Of a stretch of DNA of 64,000 bases, positions 17,395 to 26,903 are shown in pieces. The stretch is from NCBI RefSeq assembly GCF_009857885.1, contig NZ_WWER01000004.1:343638-407637 (forward strand), read 5' to 3'. Source of the DNA: Pusillimonas sp. TS35. Lineage in GTDB: Bacteria > Pseudomonadota > Gammaproteobacteria > Burkholderiales > Burkholderiaceae_B. The notes under the pieces were generated by a model. The model had not been told where the DNA came from. It did no database searches and saw only the letters and a program-made list of their open reading frames with translations. Numbering within the stretch: the first letter of the stretch is position 1; every line of letters starts with the position of its first letter. The position numbers and the translations under genes are program-made.

Positions 17395-18600
17395 TCAGAT
17401 CACACCCTTGCCGCGCAGTTGCGCAAGTTCATCGTGCGACAGGCCGAGCAATGATTGCAGGATGTCGTCGGTGCCTTCGCCGAGTGTGGGAGGCACGTGG
17501 CGCACCGGAGGCCGCTGGCCATCCAGGCGGTAGGGGGGCGCCATGACATGCGCGTCGCGTTCCTCGGGCACGGGGAAGGTTTCGATCAGCTTTCCCTGCC
17601 GGGTGCGTGCCGAACTGAGCGCCTCGTGCAGGCCCAGTACTTCGCCGCACGGGATGCCGGCGGCATGCAGGCGCTCGAGCAGTTCGGCGCGCTTGCGGGC
17701 GCCCACGGCCTGCCTGATGATGGGCAGGAGGGTATCGCGGTTGCGCGAACGGGCGACGTTGGTACTGAAGCGTTCGTCGTCCTTGAGGCTTGGCTGGTCG
17801 ATGACGTCGGTGCAGAAGCGGACGAACTGGGCGTTGTTGCCCACGGCGATCACCAGGCTACCGTCCTGGGCGTCGAACACGCCGTAGGGGATGATGGACG
17901 GATGGGCGTTCCCGTAGCGGGGCACGTCTTCGCCGCGCCAGAGGGATTCCAAGCCATAGAATGCGCTGATGGAAATGCCGCTGTCATAGAGCGACATTTC
18001 GATGTGACGGCCTTCGCCCGTGCCCTTGCGGTGATACAGGGCGGCCAGGATGGCTTGCGCGGCGTACATACCGGTGAACATGTCCACGACTGAAGTGCCG
18101 AACTTGAGCGGTGGCTGCGTGGGCTCGCCATTCATGTGCATCAGGCCCGTCTCGGCCTGCAGCACCAGGTCGTAGCCCGGTCGGCTGGCCTCGGGACCGC
18201 TGCTGTTATAGCCTGCGATCGAGCAATAGACGATGTCGGGGCGTATGGCCTTGAGGTCTTCATAGCCCAGCCGCATCTTTGCGGCGCCGCCGAGTTTGAA
18301 GTTCTGCACGACAACATCGCACTCGGCCGCCAGCTTGCGAGCGATATGCTGGCCTGCTTCGGTGCTGAGATCGAGCGTAATGGAACGCTTGTTGCGATTG
18401 GCGCAGTTGAAATATGTGGTGCGCGTGGGGCATACGTGCATGCCCCAGTCCCGGGTATCGTCACCGCGCACCGGGTGCTCCACCTTGATGATTTCGGCGC
18501 CGAGGTCGCCGAGCGCCATGGTGCAAAGCGGCCCCGCGAACACACGGGACAGGTCAAGGACGCGAACGCCCGCCAGCGGCGCAATACCAGAATCGGACAT
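17395..18600 (-). CDS. CaiB/BaiF family (type III) CoA-transferase
   Basis: A 401-residue family III CoA-transferase. It starts with the family hallmark VRVLDLSRVFAGPLCTMALG and continues with DLGAEIIKVEHP. Asp173 (in SVVDMFTGMYAAQ) aligns with the catalytic aspartate of formyl-CoA transferase. It moves CoA between organic acids, probably activating a carboxylate substrate at the expense of succinyl-CoA or another donor. It lies 6 bp downstream of a Bug gene in one operon, so the Bug ligand is a likely substrate. Confidence 0.92.
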   Translation of the reverse strand: MSDSGIAPLAGVRVLDLSRVFAGPLCTMALGDLGAEIIKVEHPVRGDDTRDWGMHVCPTRTTYFNCANRNKRSITLDLSTEAGQHIARKLAAECDVVVQNFKLGGAAKMRLGYEDLKAIRPDIVYCSIAGYNSSGPEASRPGYDLVLQAETGLMHMNGEPTQPPLKFGTSVVDMFTGMYAAQAILAALYHRKGTGEGRHIEMSLYDSGISISAFYGLESLWRGEDVPRYGNAHPSIIPYGVFDAQDGSLVIAVGNNAQFVRFCTDVIDQPSLKDDERFSTNVARSRNRDTLLPIIRQAVGARKRAELLERLHAAGIPCGEVLGLHEALSSARTRQGKLIETFPVPEERDAHVMAPPYRLDGQRPPVRHVPPTLGEGTDDILQSLLGLSHDELAQLRGKGVI

Positions 18601-18606
18601 AGCGGT

Positions 18607-19596
18607 TTACTGTGCACCAAGTTTGTTGTCTTTGATGACACGCTCCCAGATGGCCGAATCTGTCTTGATGTGGTCGGTCATCTCGGCGGCATCGCCGAAT
18701 ACGGGATAGGCGCCGACGGACTTCATGCGATCAGTCACTTTGGGATCTTGCAGTACTTTGCGCAGTGTGTTGGTCAGCGTGTCGCGAACATCGTCCGGTG
18801 TGCCTGCGGGCGCGAAGATGCCGCCCCATGAAATGGCCTTGGTGCTCTGTACGCCTTGCGCTTTGAGCGACGTGACGTCGGGGAGATCCTGGAACGCATC
18901 GGTATTGACGGCGATGGCACGCAGCTTGCCCGCCTTGATGTGCTGGAGCACGGCGACTGAGTCGGACAACATGATGGGCACGTCGCCGGCCAGTACCGCA
19001 GTGACGGCGGGCGAGCTGCCTTGGTAGGGCACATGCACGGCATCGAAGCCTAGTTCTTTCTTGAGCAGTTCCATCGTGAGATTGCCGGTGCTGCCTACGC
19101 CCGCGGAGGTGTAGTTCAGTGACTTGCCGTGCTTACCGGCCTTGGCGAGCGACGCTACGTCGATAACATCGGGCAGAACAGTAGGATTGACGACCAGGAT
19201 GAGGGGCGTGACATACGCAAGCCCGATAGGCGTAACGTCTTTGTTCAGATCATAGGGACGTTCCGCCAGGATGAAGGGAGCAGTCAGGCTGGGCGAGGCC
19301 AGTGTGCCGATGGTGTAGCCGTCGGGTTTGCTGCGAATGACGTTGCGAACACCGATGGTGCCTGAGGCGCCGGGTTTGTTTTCAACGACGAAGTTGCCGC
19401 CGAGGGCCTTGCCAAATGCATCTGCAAGGACGCGTGTGGCGACGTCAGTGGGGCCGCCGGGCGGAAAGGGCACGACCCAGCTGGCGGGCTTGTCGGGATA
19501 GGCGGCAAAGGCGGGGGCCCCGGTGAGAACCGCGGTGCCTATGATAAGGGTGAAAAGGGCGCGCAGCGGCGAACACCTGTGCAGGCTGGCAATCAA
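18607..19596 (-). CDS. Bug-family periplasmic solute-binding protein
   Basis: A 329-residue Bug protein with signal peptide (RALFTLIIGTAVLTGAPAFA, about residues 11-30), then AYPDKP, VPFPPGGPTDVATR and KPDGYTIG. I choose a TTG start at 19596 because AGGAG lies 7 bases upstream and the signal peptide then has normal length; the frame is open much further upstream without a good ribosome site. It is in operon with the CoA-transferase and divergent from an IclR gene whose predicted boxes lie in the gap. Confidence 0.88.
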   Translation of the reverse strand: MIASLHRCSPLRALFTLIIGTAVLTGAPAFAAYPDKPASWVVPFPPGGPTDVATRVLADAFGKALGGNFVVENKPGASGTIGVRNVIRSKPDGYTIGTLASPSLTAPFILAERPYDLNKDVTPIGLAYVTPLILVVNPTVLPDVIDVASLAKAGKHGKSLNYTSAGVGSTGNLTMELLKKELGFDAVHVPYQGSSPAVTAVLAGDVPIMLSDSVAVLQHIKAGKLRAIAVNTDAFQDLPDVTSLKAQGVQSTKAISWGGIFAPAGTPDDVRDTLTNTLRKVLQDPKVTDRMKSVGAYPVFGDAAEMTDHIKTDSAIWERVIKDNKLGAQ

Positions 19597-19658
19597 GGGT
19601 GACTCCTGGATGACGATACCGTGTGAAAGCAGTTTGTGTTCTGATAAGTGACCATTAA

Positions 19659-19673
19659 AACTGCTATGCGGAA
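19659..19673. promoter_or_regulatory. Weak match to the TTCTGC-N3-GCAGAA box
   Basis: AACTGC-TAT-GCGGAA agrees with the box at 9 of 12 arm positions. It lies in the gap between the Bug operon and the divergent IclR gene, together with a better site at 19745. Confidence 0.35.
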
Positions 19674-19744
19674 CAGCAGTCATTTTATAAAGTGGGGTAA
19701 GAGGCTGCAACCGGGTAAGCCCTAGGTTTGTTTGGGGCTGCAAG

Positions 19745-19759
19745 TTCCGATATGCAGAA
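19745..19759. promoter_or_regulatory. Predicted IclR box upstream of the IclR gene and Bug/CoA-transferase operon
   Basis: TTCCGA-TAT-GCAGAA matches 10 of 12 arm positions of the palindrome found perfectly at 23420 and 33483. It lies 90 bp before the IclR start, fitting autoregulation and control of the divergent operon. Confidence 0.5.
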
Positions 19760-19848
19760 TAAAATTGCTGGAAAACAGAACATGGGCGGTGTTTTACTGC
19801 TACATTCGTGGCGCTTATCCATAAGCCTTTTTTCACATTGGGGCAGCA

Positions 19849-20670
19849 GTGGCAACACACTCGACATCAACAGGCAAAAAGTACCCTTCCGCGTTGGCGC
19901 AGTTTGACGATGACCGGCATTTCGTAACGGCGCTGGCGCGTGGGCTGGAGGTGCTGGCGTGCTTTCGTTCGGGGCGGCGTATGCTGGGCAACCAGGAACT
20001 GGCCGAGCGCTGCGGCCTGCCTAAGTCCACGATATCGCGCCTGACGCATACCCTGGTAAAGCTGGGCTATCTGACGCAAGATGAGGATAGCGGCAAATAC
20101 AAGCTGGGCATGGCGACGCTGTCGCTGGGGGTCGGTATGCTGGCCAAGCTCGACATCCGGCAGGTGGCGCGGCCCTATATGCAGGAGCTGGCAGATTTCT
20201 CGCAGGCCATGGTGTCGCTGGGGGTACGCGATCGCCTGTCCATGCTGTATATCGAGAACTGCCGCAGCCAGTCAGCCCTGACGCTAAGCCTCGATGTGGG
20301 GGCGCGTATTCCTATTGTGACGTCTTCGATGGGGCGCGGCTATCTCGCGGTAGCCAGCGAGGCCGAGCGCCGCGAGATCGCCGACCGCCTAAGCGAACTG
20401 GACGCCTGGTCGCGCAAGGAAATCATGGATGGCATCGACAAGGCTGTCGAGGAATACCGTACGCTTGGTGTGACGACATCGTTCGGCGACTGGCAGAAGG
20501 ATGTCAACGCAATTGCCCTGGGCTTTCAGTTCAGCAGCACGCAGCCCATCATGGTCATTACCTGCGGCGCACCTTCGTTCAAGATGTCCGAGCAATTTCT
20601 GTTGGATGAGGTGCGGCCTCGCCTGCTGGAAACCGTAAGCAAGATTCGGCGCGCCATGGGGCACCACTGA
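19849..20670 (+). CDS. IclR family transcriptional regulator (probable local master regulator)
   Basis: A 273-residue IclR protein with GTG start. The winged helix-turn-helix covers about residues 25-90 (MLGNQELAERCGLPKSTISR), and the effector domain contains DVGARIPIVTSSMGRGYLA and the conserved FGDWQKDVNAIALGF segment. It sits between a Bug/CoA-transferase operon and the beta-oxidation genes. Copies of a TTCTGC-N3-GCAGAA palindrome are found near its own promoter and at 23302, 23420, 33483 and 33649, so it is a good candidate regulator of the whole island. IclR family members such as PcaR and PobR control similar acid catabolism. Confidence 0.9.
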   Translation: MATHSTSTGKKYPSALAQFDDDRHFVTALARGLEVLACFRSGRRMLGNQELAERCGLPKSTISRLTHTLVKLGYLTQDEDSGKYKLGMATLSLGVGMLAKLDIRQVARPYMQELADFSQAMVSLGVRDRLSMLYIENCRSQSALTLSLDVGARIPIVTSSMGRGYLAVASEAERREIADRLSELDAWSRKEIMDGIDKAVEEYRTLGVTTSFGDWQKDVNAIALGFQFSSTQPIMVITCGAPSFKMSEQFLLDEVRPRLLETVSKIRRAMGHH

Positions 20671-20678
20671 GGCATGCC

Positions 20679-20699
20679 GAGCCCGCTCTGAACGGGCTC
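20679..20699 (+). terminator. Hairpin after the IclR gene
   Basis: GAGCCCG and CGGGCTC form a perfect 7-bp stem around a 7-nt loop, 9 bp past the stop codon. There is no T-tract, but it lies between convergent genes and may end transcription from both sides. Confidence 0.45.
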
Positions 20700-20832
20700 T
20701 GAAGCTTGGGCCGGGTGCCCGTGCTGTGGGCAAGCCAGCTTCGTGCCCTGGGTGATATGGCGGTGCGGCGGGCCGCCGGCACTGCATGGTAAGCCTCAGG
20801 GGTGGCGTCGCGGCAGGCATGCCCGCCGCTTG

Positions 20833-21984
20833 TCATTGCGCCTCGTCCGCCGCCATGGCCTCGCTGTAGCGCCGCAGGTGGTAGTCGGCGTCGCCAAACA
20901 ACATACTCAGCGTGGTGAGCCGCTTGAAGTAGTGCGCCACGTTCAGCTCGTCGGTGACGCCGATGCCGCCGTGCAGTTGGATGGCCTCCTGGCCGACCTT
21001 GCGGGCGCATTCCGACACATACGCCTTTGCGCCCGACGCCTGGCGCAGCCTGACGACCGGGTCGGGGTTCTGCATTTCGATGGCGGCGCGCAGCGCCATG
21101 GAATCTGCCTGCTCGGTGGCGATGGCCATATCGGCGAGGCGGTGCTGCAGTGCCTGGAAGGTGCTGAGCGGCACACCAAACTGCTTGCGGGTTTTCAGGT
21201 ACTCGAGCGTGGCGTCGACCAATGCGCGCATAATGCCGGTGGCTTCGGCCGCGATCGCTGTATTGGCCAGCGCAATGGCCAGCGCAATGGCGGGCAGGGC
21301 CTCGCCTTCTTTGCCGATGAGTTGATCGCGGCCAACCCTGACTTTATTCAGGAGGATGTCGGCGGCGCGGGTGCCATCGTGATTGCTCCAAGGCTTGAAC
21401 GTCAACCCGGCGGCGCCGCGGGGCAGCAGGAAAAGCGAAACGCCGGCCTGCTCGCCTTCGTCACCGTGGTGGCGCGCTGACACGAGGATATGGCGGGCGC
21501 TGGCTGCATGCAGCACGACACTCTTGTGGCCGTCGAGCAGCCAGCCTGCGCCATCGACGCTGGCGCGGGTTGCCACGCGGCCTTCATTGTGGCGCGCCTG
21601 CGGTTCGTAGTGTGCAAGGGTCAGCATGCTTTCACCGGCGGCAATGGCGGGCAGCAGCGCCTCTTGCTGCACTTGCGTGGCGAAATCCCGCAGCAGGCCG
21701 CCGCACAACACCACCGTGGCAAGATAAGGCTCGAGCGCCAGGCCGCGGCCCAGGTTGCGCATCACCAGGTAGGTGTCGACGGCTGTGCCGCCGAGCCCGT
21801 CGCATGATTCGGGGAAGGGCAGGGCGAGCACGCCCAGTTCGGCATAGGTCGTCCAGGCTTGCCGGCTGAACCCGTCGTCGTTGGCCAGCAGTGCGCGGCG
21901 CTGTTCGAAGGTGTAGTCCTTCGCGAAAAAGCGCTGCAGCGTATTTTCCAGGCCAAGCTGTTCTTCTGTGAAATCGAAATTCAT
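20833..21984 (-). CDS. Acyl-CoA dehydrogenase, PimD-like small subunit
   Basis: The protein of 383 residues has the three-domain acyl-CoA dehydrogenase layout (helical, beta barrel, helical with KTRKQFGVPLSTFQALQHRLAD cut across about residues 269-290). It resembles the small subunit annotated for pimeloyl-CoA dehydrogenases (start MNFDFTEEQ, YAELGVLALPFPE). The usual catalytic YEGT-type segment near the C-terminus is absent (LFGDADYHLRRY instead), which fits a partner subunit. The ATG at 21984 has AAGGAAG upstream. It is 64 bp downstream of a second dehydrogenase gene and probably forms a heteromer with it. Confidence 0.9.
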   Translation of the reverse strand: MNFDFTEEQLGLENTLQRFFAKDYTFEQRRALLANDDGFSRQAWTTYAELGVLALPFPESCDGLGGTAVDTYLVMRNLGRGLALEPYLATVVLCGGLLRDFATQVQQEALLPAIAAGESMLTLAHYEPQARHNEGRVATRASVDGAGWLLDGHKSVVLHAASARHILVSARHHGDEGEQAGVSLFLLPRGAAGLTFKPWSNHDGTRAADILLNKVRVGRDQLIGKEGEALPAIALAIALANTAIAAEATGIMRALVDATLEYLKTRKQFGVPLSTFQALQHRLADMAIATEQADSMALRAAIEMQNPDPVVRLRQASGAKAYVSECARKVGQEAIQLHGGIGVTDELNVAHYFKRLTTLSMLFGDADYHLRRYSEAMAADEAQ

Positions 21985-22048
21985 GTTGCTTCCTTGTTCT
22001 GTGCTATGCGCCGGGCGCGGGCGGCGCATGTTGCATGCGGCCCGGCTG

Positions 22049-23251
22049 TCAGATGCCGAGGATGGCCTTGCAGATGATGCTTTTCTGGACTTCGCTTGAG
22101 CCACCATAGATCGTGGTCTTGCGGTTGTTGAAGTAGCGGCCGGTGGCGCCGCCCAGTGCCGCGGGGAAGGCGGGGCTTACCCCGTCCGGATAGGGGTTTT
22201 CGTCCGCCGGCAGGTGGGCCACGCCATAGGGGCCCAGGGCCAGCGCGGTAAGCTCGGAAATGGTTTGCTGGATTTCGGAGCCCTTGATTTTTAGAATCGA
22301 TGCTTCGGGGCCGGGGGCGCGCTGCTGCCCGTCTGCGGCCACCAGCTTGAGCTGCGTGATCTCCAGTGCCTGAAGCTCCAGTTCGACAAGAGCGATCCTG
22401 GCACGGAAGGCAGGTTCGTCGATCAGGTGGCCGCCATCATTGCCCGGCTGTGCCGCCGCGACCTGCTTTAGGCGCCGCAGCGCGGCCTTGGAGAGCCCGA
22501 CACGGGCGATGTTGGTGCGTTCGTGGCCAAGCAGGTACTTGGCGTACGTCCAGCCCATATTCTCGTCGCCGATACGGTTGGCGACGGGTACGCGAACATT
22601 ATCGAACCAGACTTCGTTCACTTCGTGTCCGCCGTCGAGCATGATGATGGGCCGCACCGTGACGCCGGGCGTCGTCATATCGATAAGCAGAAAGGAAATG
22701 CCCTGCTGCTTGCGCGCGCCAGGGTCAGTGCGCACCAGGCAGAAGATCCAGTCAGCATGCTGGGCCAGAGTCGTCCAGGTTTTCTGGCCATTGACAATGT
22801 ACTCATCGCCCTCGCGCACGGCCGACGTCTTGAGCGAGGCGAGGTCAGAGCCCGCGCCGGGCTCTGAATAGCCTTGGCACCACCATACGTCGCCCGAGAT
22901 GATTCCCGGCAGGAAGCGGTCTTTCTGCGCCTGGCTCCCGTATTTCTGGATGACGGGCGCGACCATTTTCAGTCCAAAGGAAAGCTGGTCTGGCGCATGC
23001 GCCCGTGCGCATTCTTCTTCAAAGATGTGACGTTCGATGGCATTCCAGCCCGTGCCGCCGTATTCGGCGGGCCAGGCTGGGGCGCCCCAGCCGCGCTGGT
23101 AAAGGGTGCGCTGCCATTCCTGGCGCTCCTGCTTGCTCAGCGGTTGCTCCTGCCTGACCTTGCGCGCGAGCCCGGCGTCCAGATGTTCCGCCAGAAAAGC
23201 TCGCACTTCATCGCGAAAGGCAAGTTGTTCAGCGGTGTATTGAATGTCCAT
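22049..23251 (-). CDS. Acyl-CoA dehydrogenase, PimC-like large subunit
   Basis: A 400-residue acyl-CoA dehydrogenase (QYTAEQLAFRDEVRAFLAEH at the start; WWCQGYSEPGAGSDLASL for FAD and substrate binding). Near the C-terminus TIYGGSSEVQ replaces the YEGT catalytic motif, as in many relatives that use a glutamate elsewhere. It resembles the large subunit of pimeloyl-CoA dehydrogenase of dicarboxylate beta-oxidation. The ATG at 23251 is preferred on length and homology. The promoter gap to the divergent FadB-like gene holds two predicted IclR boxes. Confidence 0.9.
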   Translation of the reverse strand: MDIQYTAEQLAFRDEVRAFLAEHLDAGLARKVRQEQPLSKQERQEWQRTLYQRGWGAPAWPAEYGGTGWNAIERHIFEEECARAHAPDQLSFGLKMVAPVIQKYGSQAQKDRFLPGIISGDVWWCQGYSEPGAGSDLASLKTSAVREGDEYIVNGQKTWTTLAQHADWIFCLVRTDPGARKQQGISFLLIDMTTPGVTVRPIIMLDGGHEVNEVWFDNVRVPVANRIGDENMGWTYAKYLLGHERTNIARVGLSKAALRRLKQVAAAQPGNDGGHLIDEPAFRARIALVELELQALEITQLKLVAADGQQRAPGPEASILKIKGSEIQQTISELTALALGPYGVAHLPADENPYPDGVSPAFPAALGGATGRYFNNRKTTIYGGSSEVQKSIICKAILGI

Positions 23252-23301
23252 GGTGCAAACCTTTTTCCCTTGTTCCGGGTAAGCGTGATGGGGTTGTTGA
23301 A

Positions 23302-23316
23302 TTCTGCTGTGCAAAA
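23302..23316. promoter_or_regulatory. Predicted IclR box upstream of the acyl-CoA dehydrogenase operon
   Basis: TTCTGC-TGT-GCAAAA matches 11 of 12 arm positions of the shared palindrome and lies 51 bp before the large-subunit ATG, a position that suits repression. Confidence 0.55.
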
Positions 23317-23419
23317 TGATGGGCAAAAAATCGCGGCAAACATGCTCCGCACAGGGGCAAACCCGTCTTTACATCGGTATGCTACCGGATTAGCATTGAT
23401 TCCGTAAACCAAAATTTAA

Positions 23420-23434
23420 TTCTGCAATGCAGAA
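23420..23434. promoter_or_regulatory. Perfect IclR box upstream of the FadB-like gene
   Basis: TTCTGC-AAT-GCAGAA is a perfect palindrome immediately before the ribosome site of the FadB-like gene. The start codon is 14 bp further on, so a bound protein would block initiation. Confidence 0.65.
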
Positions 23435-23447
23435 CAAAGGAGAAACG

Positions 23448-25541
23448 ATGTCAGCCGCACGCTACGGGCTTATTGGCAAGACCGCCGTCATTACCTTCGA
23501 CAATCCGCCCGTCAACGGGCTGGGCTTCGGCCTTCGCCACGCGATCATTTCTCTGCTCGACCAGGCCCAGGCGGATACTCAAGTGGCCGCGGTGGTCCTC
23601 ACAGGCAGCAGTCGTGCGTTCTCCGGCGGCGCCGATGTGCGCGAGTTCGGCACGCCGCTTTCTGGGCGCGAGCCCACGCTGCGCACTGTCATCAGCGCAC
23701 TGGAGGCAAGCGGCAAGCCGGTGGTGGCAGCGATCGAAGGCGTTTGCCTTGGCGGCGGGCTTGAGCTGGCGCTTGGTGCGCACTATCGGGTGGCCCACGC
23801 CAAGGCGCAGGTCGGTCTGCCCGAGGTGAAGCTCGGCCTGCTGCCGGGGGCGGGCGGCACACAACGCCTGCCGCGCCTGCTGGGGCTGGAAAAGGCGCTT
23901 AATATGATCGTGAATGGGCAGGTGCTGTCGGCGTCGTCGTTGGTCGATACGCCCTTGTTCGATCTGGTGGTGGACGCTGATGTGGTCGGGCGCGCTGTGG
24001 CGTTCGCCGAGAAGGTGGCAACGGAAAACAAGGCACACCGGCGCGTGCGCGATCTGTCGGTAGATGCGCCCGATGCTGAAGCCATCCTGCAGGTAGCGCG
24101 CGCTGGTGTGGCGGCGGCGAACCCACACCTGCCCGCGCCCGGCAAGTGTCTGGAAGCTGTTGCCGCCAGCGTGTCGATGTCATTCGAGCAGGGCCTGCGC
24201 AAAGAGCGCGAGTTGTTTGTGCAACTGATGAATTCGCCCGAATCGGCCGCCTTGCGCCATATTTTCGCGGCCGAACGCGCTGCCACCAAGGTGCCTGGCA
24301 TTGCGGCCGACATTGCGCTGCGGCCCGTTGCGAAGGTGGCTGTCATCGGTGCTGGTACCATGGGCGGCGGCATTGCTATGAATTTCCTGAACGCGGGCCT
24401 GCCCGTCGTCATATTGGAAACAAGCCAAGAGGCACTGGATCGCGGTCTTGCCACCATTCGCCGCAATTATGAAGCCACCATGAAGAAGGGTAGGCTGACA
24501 CAGACGCAGCTCGACGAACGCATGGCGCTGCTGTCGACAACGCTCGACTACACGGATCTGTCGACGCAAGACCTGGTGATTGAAGCCGTCTTCGAGAGCA
24601 TGGACGTCAAAAAGCAGGTGTTCGGCAAGCTGGATGAGGTCATGAAGCCGGGCGCCATCCTGGCCACCAATACTTCCACGCTGGACGTCGATGAAATTGC
24701 CGCCACCACTTCGCGCCCCGGCGATGTGATCGGCCTGCATTTCTTCAGCCCGGCCAACGTCATGAAACTGCTGGAGATCGTGCGCGGCGCCAAGACTGCC
24801 GACGATGTACTGGCCACGTGCATAGATATGGCCAGGAAGATCGGCAAGAAACCCGTGGTGTCGGGCGTGTGCGACGGCTTTATCGGCAACCGCATGCTGC
24901 ACCGGTATTACTCCGTGACGAACGATCTGATCATCCAGGGCGCGCTGCCGCAACAAGTCGACAGGGCGCTGGAGGCCTTCGGCATGGCCATGGGGCCGTT
25001 CCGCGTGGGCGACCTGGCCGGCCTGGATATCGGCTGGTCGGTACGCAAGCATCGCGCCGCGCAAAACCCCGGGCAGGATTTTTCCATGGTGGCCGACAAG
25101 TTGTGCGAGGCGGGCCGTTTCGGCCAGAAGACCTCGGCAGGCTGGTATCGCTATGAACCCGGCAATCGCAAGCCTGTCCCCGACCCTGAGGTGGCCGCCA
25201 TCATCGATGCGTATCGCCGCGAGAAGGGCGTGACGCCGCGCACGGTCAGCGACGAGGAAATCGTGATGCGCAGCTTGTGCGCCCTGGTGAATGAAGGCGC
25301 CAAGATACTTGAGGAAGGGATTGCTCTGCGCGCCTCGGATATCGATGTCGTGTACCTGAACGGCTACGGCTATCCCGCGTTCCGCGGCGGCCCCATGCAT
25401 TACGCAGCCAATCAGGTGGGCCTGTACAACATCGCGCGGGCCATGCGCCAGTACGCGGGCGAGTCGGATGCGGCGGGGCAGTTCTGGAAGGCGTCGCCCC
25501 TGCTGCTGGAACGTGTCGAGGCCGGCGGCACTTGGGAATAA
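23448..25541 (+). CDS. Enoyl-CoA hydratase / 3-hydroxyacyl-CoA dehydrogenase fusion (FadB/PimF type)
   Basis: A 697-residue bifunctional beta-oxidation enzyme. The N-terminal crotonase part (about residues 1-190) has [16 protein letters not shown] and [20 protein letters not shown]. The dehydrogenase part begins with the NAD-binding [17 protein letters not shown] (about residue 295) and has the catalytic His segment [16 protein letters not shown], followed by two C-terminal helical domains. It hydrates enoyl-CoA and oxidises the 3-hydroxyacyl-CoA. The ATG at 23448 has AAGGAG 5 bases upstream; an in-frame ATG at 23427 lies within the operator. A thiolase gene follows closely. Confidence 0.94.
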   Translation: MSAARYGLIGKTAVITFDNPPVNGLGFGLRHAIISLLDQAQADTQVAAVVLTGSSRAFSGGADVREFGTPLSGREPTLRTVISALEASGKPVVAAIEGVCLGGGLELALGAHYRVAHAKAQVGLPEVKLGLLPGAGGTQRLPRLLGLEKALNMIVNGQVLSASSLVDTPLFDLVVDADVVGRAVAFAEKVATENKAHRRVRDLSVDAPDAEAILQVARAGVAAANPHLPAPGKCLEAVAASVSMSFEQGLRKERELFVQLMNSPESAALRHIFAAERAATKVPGIAADIALRPVAKVAVIGAGTMGGGIAMNFLNAGLPVVILETSQEALDRGLATIRRNYEATMKKGRLTQTQLDERMALLSTTLDYTDLSTQDLVIEAVFESMDVKKQVFGKLDEVMKPGAILATNTSTLDVDEIAATTSRPGDVIGLHFFSPANVMKLLEIVRGAKTADDVLATCIDMARKIGKKPVVSGVCDGFIGNRMLHRYYSVTNDLIIQGALPQQVDRALEAFGMAMGPFRVGDLAGLDIGWSVRKHRAAQNPGQDFSMVADKLCEAGRFGQKTSAGWYRYEPGNRKPVPDPEVAAIIDAYRREKGVTPRTVSDEEIVMRSLCALVNEGAKILEEGIALRASDIDVVYLNGYGYPAFRGGPMHYAANQVGLYNIARAMRQYAGESDAAGQFWKASPLLLERVEAGGTWE

Positions 25542-25590
25542 TCATTGTGGCACTGAACGCGGGCGTGAGCCCCTGCTTGTGGAGACAATT

Positions 25591-26769
25591 GTGACTGAAG
25601 CGGTAATCGTATCGACAGCGCGCACGGGGCTGGGCAAGTCCTGGCGTGGTGCATTCAACATGACTTATGGCGCGACGCTGGGCGCCCATGCGGTGCGGCA
25701 TGCGGTCGCGCGTGCCGGCATCGAACCCGGCGAAGTGGAAGACGTGATCATGGGCACCGCGCAGCCCGAGGGCACGCTGGGCGGCAATATCGCACGCGCC
25801 ATCGCCCTGGGCGCCGGCCTGCCGGTGTCGTCGGCGGGCGTGACCATCAATCGGTTTTGTTCATCCGGCTTGCAGGCCATCGCCATGGCGGCGCAGCGCG
25901 TGATCGTGGATCGCGTGCCGGTGATGGTGGCCGGCGGCGTGGAAAGCATTTCATGCGTGCAGAACCAGATGAACATGCATATGCGCCGGGATCCCCGGCT
26001 GCAGCAGGAAAAGCCCGAACTCTACTGGAGCATGCTGCAGACTGCCGAGCGGGTGGCCAAGCGCTACAACATCGCGAAAGAGGCGCAGGACGAATACGGC
26101 GTCCGCAGCCAGTTGCGCGCCGCGGCGGCGCGGGACAAAGGCCTATTCAACGACGAGATCGTGCCTATGACCACGACCATGGCGGTCTTCGACCCCCGCA
26201 GCGGCCAGGTCAGCCGGCGCGAGGTCACGATTTCAGCCGACGAGGGCATACGCCCCGATACGACGATCGAAGGTGTATCGCGCATTCGTTCGGCCTTGCC
26301 GGGCGGTGTCGTCACGGCGGGTAATGCGAGCCAGTTTTCAGACGGCTCGTCGGCGTGCGTGGTGATGGACAGCAAGGTGGCTGAGCGCAAAGGGCTTGCG
26401 CCGCTGGGCATCTTCCGTGGTTTTGCGGTGGCGGGCTGCGAGCCCGATGAAATGGGCATCGGCCCTGTGTATGCGGTGCCGCGTCTGCTGGAGCGTGCGG
26501 GGCTGAACATATCGGACATCGGTTTGTGGGAATTGAATGAAGCGTTTGCCTGCCAGGTACTATATTGCCGCGACAAGCTGGGCATTCCCGACGATCAACT
26601 CAACGTGAATGGCGGTGCCATTGCGGTTGGCCATCCATATGGCGTATCGGGGGCGCGTATGGTGGGTCATGCGCTCATCGAAGGCAAGCGGCGTGGCGTT
26701 AAGTATGTGGTCATTACCATGTGCATAGGCGGTGGTCAGGGCGCTGCCGGCCTGTTCGAAGTGGCTTAG
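25591..26769 (+). CDS. Acetyl-CoA acyltransferase (thiolase)
   Basis: A 392-residue thiolase with all three active-site regions: Cys90 in [10 protein letters not shown], the histidine in [11 protein letters not shown] and the second cysteine in [10 protein letters not shown]. It cleaves 3-oxoacyl-CoA with CoA to give acetyl-CoA. The GTG at 25591 is the start, with TGGAGA 6 bases upstream, 49 bp after the FadB-like gene. Together with that gene and the divergent dehydrogenases it completes a beta-oxidation cycle. Confidence 0.94.
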   Translation: MTEAVIVSTARTGLGKSWRGAFNMTYGATLGAHAVRHAVARAGIEPGEVEDVIMGTAQPEGTLGGNIARAIALGAGLPVSSAGVTINRFCSSGLQAIAMAAQRVIVDRVPVMVAGGVESISCVQNQMNMHMRRDPRLQQEKPELYWSMLQTAERVAKRYNIAKEAQDEYGVRSQLRAAAARDKGLFNDEIVPMTTTMAVFDPRSGQVSRREVTISADEGIRPDTTIEGVSRIRSALPGGVVTAGNASQFSDGSSACVVMDSKVAERKGLAPLGIFRGFAVAGCEPDEMGIGPVYAVPRLLERAGLNISDIGLWELNEAFACQVLYCRDKLGIPDDQLNVNGGAIAVGHPYGVSGARMVGHALIEGKRRGVKYVVITMCIGGGQGAAGLFEVA

Positions 26770-26770
26770 T

Positions 26771-26798
26771 GGCGCACGGCCGTCAAGCGGCATGCGCC
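26771..26798 (+). terminator. Hairpin between thiolase and Bug genes
   Basis: GGCGCA and TGCGCC pair around an inner GCCG/CGGC stem, starting 1 bp after the thiolase stop. There is no strong T-tract, so it may attenuate rather than end transcription. Confidence 0.4.
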
Positions 26799-26903
26799 TG
26801 TATAGTGAAACACTAGAAAGTTTACGATCAATGGCGTGCCGTCATGGCGCGCTGCCGCTTCGTCGGCCACAAGCGCGGCGAGGCAATACCCAGGAGACAA
26901 TAG

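Noticed and set aside
17178..17546. Frame across the 23-bp repeats
   Set aside because: It is a cyclic translation of the repeat array running into the antisense of the CoA-transferase gene.
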